Of a stretch of 5,938 bases of DNA, positions 5,740 to 5,938 are shown piece by piece. The notes beneath the pieces were generated by a model that saw nothing but the letters and a program-made list of their open reading frames with translations, ran no database searches and was not told where the DNA came from. Numbering within the stretch: the first letter of the stretch is position 1; the number at the start of each line of letters is the position of its first letter. The DNA is from an uncultured Actinomycetes bacterium (GTDB lineage Bacteria; Actinomycetota; Thermoleophilia; Solirubrobacterales; 70-9). The stretch is taken from NCBI GenBank assembly GCA_937907435.1, contig CALCIA010000048.1, positions 1-5,938 on the forward strand, read 5' to 3'. Made by a program: the position numbers and the translations under genes.

Positions 5740-5936
5740 CGCTGGCGGCCGTCCGAGGATGGTCCTGGGCTCCTCATGGGGGTCCTGGCAGGCTGTGACC
5801 CCCATGAGGAGCCCAGGACGTGAGGGGTGCGTGGGAGAGGCGTCACAGGGACGTGAGGAAGTCGGACTTCCGTGACGATCGGGTCCGGGAGCCTCCACAC
5901 CTCGGCCCGATCGGTCACAGAGATGCCGGGAACGTC
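5722..5936 (+). repeat. Right copy of operon-end repeat element
   Basis: This is the inverted counterpart of the left repeat. The outer 177 bases (5760-5936) match without gaps at 164 positions. Identical tracts cover 5760-5825 and 5837-5880, with a divergent spacer at 5826-5836. The inner part shares CGGCCGTCCGAGG (5746-5758) and the GGGGCGGGGGT tract directly after the TAG stop of E1 beta; the bases between differ in length. It includes a 23 bp stem-loop and a palindrome with 7-base arms (5857-5871). Relative to the gene before it, its orientation equals that of the left copy. No gene is visible in it. Two further bases (AC) follow to the window end. Confidence 0.85.
5762..5819 (+). terminator. 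Perfect 23 bp stem-loop downstream of E1 operon
   Basis: Bases 5762-5784 pair fully with 5797-5819 around a 12-base loop, beginning 40 bases after the E1 beta stop. It is the same hairpin as at 118-175 with the same polarity relative to transcription. No T-run follows, so termination would have to be of the T-independent kind or assisted by Rho. A role in RNA 3'-end stability is an alternative. Confidence 0.55.
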
Positions 5937-5938
5937 AC

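Noticed and set aside
1..5938. The inverted repeats as ends of a transposon or composite element carrying catabolic cargo
   Set aside because: No transposase, recombinase or target duplication is visible. The inverted arrangement follows from both copies having the same polarity relative to two divergent operons.

Overview
The window reads as chromosome of a very GC-rich bacterium. Dense short-spaced operons, GTG starts, TetR-controlled acyl-CoA genes and a probable leaderless promoter suggest an actinobacterium. Thermoleophilia/Solirubrobacterales is my guess, but no marker gene confirms it.

Layout. Two operons diverge from a ~60 bp control region at 3614-3674. Leftward run four genes: an SDR oxidoreductase, a crotonase-family enoyl-CoA hydratase, an acyl-CoA dehydrogenase of isovaleryl-CoA type, and a TetR repressor. 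The first three are nearly contiguous (4 bp overlap, then a 3 bp gap). Rightward run the alpha and beta subunits of a thiamine-diphosphate 2-oxoacid/acetoin dehydrogenase E1, separated by a perfect 16-bp-stem hairpin just upstream of the beta ribosome binding site. The control region holds a 24 bp palindrome (11 of 12 pairs), the likely operator for the TetR protein, overlapping a -10-like hexamer of the SDR operon.

Ends. Each operon ends in a copy of one repeat of about 215-225 bp, so the copies are inverted in the window. They match at 164 of 177 ungapped positions over their outer part. Similarity continues, more loosely, to the TAG stop codon of the last gene on each side. In the direction of transcription each copy holds a G-run cluster, a perfect 23 bp stem-loop and about 115 bp of further conserved sequence. 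No transposase is present, so I read it as a dispersed, operon-end (terminator-like) element rather than transposon ends. The window edges fall almost exactly at the outer repeat ends, as would happen if an assembly broke at a multicopy repeat.

How the genes may work together (inference). E1 would decarboxylate a 2-oxo acid (or cleave acetoin), and E2/E3 encoded elsewhere would give an acyl-CoA. The dehydrogenase, hydratase and SDR could then oxidise it to a 3-oxoacyl-CoA, a route resembling branched-chain amino acid (isoleucine-like) catabolism. The repressor would respond to an acyl-CoA or related ligand and control both operons and itself. E2, E3 and thiolase are not in the window. No defence system, CRISPR array, tRNA, rRNA or recognisable mobile-element gene is visible.
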